Positions 49,297 through 50,422 of a DNA stretch of 50,422 bases are shown here, piece by piece (within the stretch, counting starts at the first letter, position 1; each line of letters starts with the position of its first letter). Made by a program: the position numbers and the translations under genes. The DNA is taken from the NCBI GenBank assembly GCA_016463225.1, contig JAEMRT010000029.1, positions 1-50,422 of the forward strand, read 5' to 3'. The notes under the pieces are model-generated. The model was given only the letters and a program-made list of their open reading frames with translations, was not told where the DNA came from and made no database searches. This DNA comes from Sphingopyxis sp. GTDB lineage: Bacteria; Pseudomonadota; Alphaproteobacteria; Sphingomonadales; Sphingomonadaceae.

Positions 49297-49380
49297 TTCC
49301 GTTTGCATCGAGCGAAGTCGAGATGCCCATCGTAAATACGCGGTCTCACGGTGTCTCGACTTCGCTCGACACGAACGGAG
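49297..49380. repeat. Dispersed inverted repeat, type S copy 3
   Basis: Arms at about 49297-49328 and 49350-49380 have the same core as the copies at 15428 and 32096. The left arm (GCATCGAGCGAAGTCGAGATGCCC) is nearly identical to that of copy 2, the right arm to that of copy 1. It lies 20 bases before the nucleosidase gene. Confidence 0.85.
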
Positions 49381-49399
49381 AGCGAGTTAGAGAACGCCC

Positions 49400-50050
49400 A
49401 TGCCCAACCTCCTCATCCTCGCCGCGCTCCCCGAAGAGGCCGATGCCCTTTTCCCCAACGCGGGCACCCGCGACGTGGGTCCAATCCCCCGCCGCCACCT
49501 CACAACCGATAACCACCGCCTCACCATCGCCACCACCGGCCTCGGCAAGGTCAACGCCGCGCTCGCCGTCGGCCTGCTCGCCGCCAATACCGACCTCATC
49601 CTGATGACCGGCACCTGCGGCGCGCTCGGCGCGGCAACCGGCGCCTATTGGCTCGCCGAGGCGGTGCAGCATGACTATGGTGCGACCCACCCCGGCGCCT
49701 TCCGCCGCTACCGCGCCGGCGACTGGCCGATGGGCGAAGCGGCAGAAGCGCATTTCACCGCCATGCCCGACCCCGGCCTCGGCCTGCCGCACGCGCGAAT
49801 CGCCAGCGGCGACAGCTTTATCGCCTGCCCCGATGCGGCCGCCGACCTCCAATCGCTCGGCGCGACGCTCGTCGATATGGAGGTCGGCGGGATCGCGCAG
49901 GCCGCGGCGCGGCTGGGCAAGCCTTGGGCGGCGATCAAGGCGGTGACCGACGACGCCAACGACGCCAGCGCGGGCGATTTCCACGCCAACCTCGTCCGCG
50001 CGGCGCGGATGGCGGGGCAGGAGGTCGAGCGGCTGGTGGCGATGCTATAG
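49400..50050 (+). CDS. mtnN: MTA/SAH nucleosidase (PNP/UDP family)
   Basis: The product is 216 residues. ILAALPEEADALF, GLGKVNAALAVGLL, LMTGTCGALG, SGDSFIACP, VDMEVGGIAQAA (Glu/Met active-site block) and IKAVTDDAND (Asp general acid) are the conserved points of 5'-methylthioadenosine/S-adenosylhomocysteine nucleosidases. It recycles the adenosine-thioether products of polyamine synthesis and methylation. A futalosine hydrolase is a related alternative but less consistent with the length and DDAND ending. Confidence 0.85.
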   Translation: MPNLLILAALPEEADALFPNAGTRDVGPIPRRHLTTDNHRLTIATTGLGKVNAALAVGLLAANTDLILMTGTCGALGAATGAYWLAEAVQHDYGATHPGAFRRYRAGDWPMGEAAEAHFTAMPDPGLGLPHARIASGDSFIACPDAAADLQSLGATLVDMEVGGIAQAAARLGKPWAAIKAVTDDANDASAGDFHANLVRAARMAGQEVERLVAML

Positions 50051-50088
50051 CTGGCGTTTTCGTCTGAAATTCCGACTTTGGATTTGAT

Positions 50089-50177
50089 CGTCACCCCGGG
50101 CTCGACCCGGGGCCTGCCTTTTCTTTTTATGCTGTCATGGAACGGAAGGCGGGTCCCGGGTCAAGCCCGGGATGACG
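50089..50177. repeat. REP-like inverted repeat
   Basis: Left arm CGTCACCCCGGGCTCGACCC (from 50089) and right arm GGGTCAAGCCCGGGATGACG (to 50177) are complementary with few mismatches. It is of the same class as 23718-23808 and lies in the terminal 372-base gap. Confidence 0.8.
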
Positions 50178-50256
50178 AATCATAAAGGGCCGCTTCCCAC
50201 CCCGTTCCCGCCGTTAGGCTCCGATCCGAACGATATGACCGCATCGACCGAAACTA

Positions 50257-50349
50257 GCTGTACCCCGGCGAAGGCCGGGGTACAGAGCGGGATAAGCTGA
50301 TGTTTGCTGTTAGCCGCTCTGGGCCCCGGCCTTCGCCGGGGTACACAGC
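50257..50349. repeat. REP-like inverted repeat near right edge
   Basis: Left arm 50257-50290 (GCTGTACCCCGGCGAAGGCC and on) pairs with right arm 50314-50349. With the repeat at 50089-50177 it occupies much of the end of the window (50051-50422), in which I see no gene; the next gene must start beyond the edge. Confidence 0.8.
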
Positions 50350-50422
50350 AAGGCTAACGTCCGCTTCCCACCGGTGGGTTCAACTGTTCGTCGCAACACA
50401 TGCATTAAATCGCATTGCTGGT

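Overview
The window looks like the chromosome of a GC-rich alphaproteobacterium of the order Sphingomonadales, most like Sphingopyxis or a close relative. The signs are high GC with strongly GC-biased third positions, a UrcA-family periplasmic protein, a large TonB-dependent receptor, an Atm1-type ABC exporter, AANDNEP-containing small proteins, and many REP-like inverted repeats in the gaps. This placement comes from gene content and style only; no database was consulted.

Bases 1 to about 5,350 are accessory DNA. A minus-strand operon (GHKL-type ATPase, STAS-like protein, membrane-anchored protein; 2762 down to 357) is followed on the plus strand by an AlpA-type regulator, a small AANDNEP protein and a large serine recombinase. 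The recombinase frame has no stop at its expected end and runs out of frame into the next chromosomal gene, so the right edge of an integrated element probably lies at about 5,320-5,391. The left edge is not visible. The three-gene operon is the best candidate in the window for an undescribed system.

From 5,392 to 15,413 the core genes are on the plus strand: an Atm1-like exporter; a tightly overlapped arsenic operon (arsR, arsI-like, arsC, aquaglyceroporin) with two operator palindromes; recQ; a UrcA protein; a membrane-anchored AraC regulator; two sterol-desaturase-family membrane enzymes; and a small phosphatase-like protein. From 15,428 REP-like inverted repeats begin and recur to the end of the window.

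From 15,582 to 32,086 there are a GMC oxidoreductase, a tandem wHTH regulator divergent from a VOC protein, a TonB receptor with terminators, glnK-amtB behind a near-perfect sigma-54 promoter, a four-gene housekeeping operon (DUF924, PPOX-like, DUF2007, EEP nuclease/phosphatase), two secreted proteins, tldD, two DUF4402 proteins flanking a zinc-finger protein, and an ABC ATPase.

From 32,186 to the end there are nadB, an M20 amidohydrolase, a PadR regulator with its operator, an acyl-CoA dehydrogenase behind a palindrome, an M19 dipeptidase, DoxX and FprA-like reductase genes, tRNA-Gln(CUG), an Fe/2-oxoglutarate dioxygenase coupled to an FAD protein, an ECF sigma operon, telA-xpaC, a bile-acid-symporter-family transporter and an MTA/SAH nucleosidase. 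Tight 4-base start/stop overlaps are common, so many of these are translationally coupled operons.
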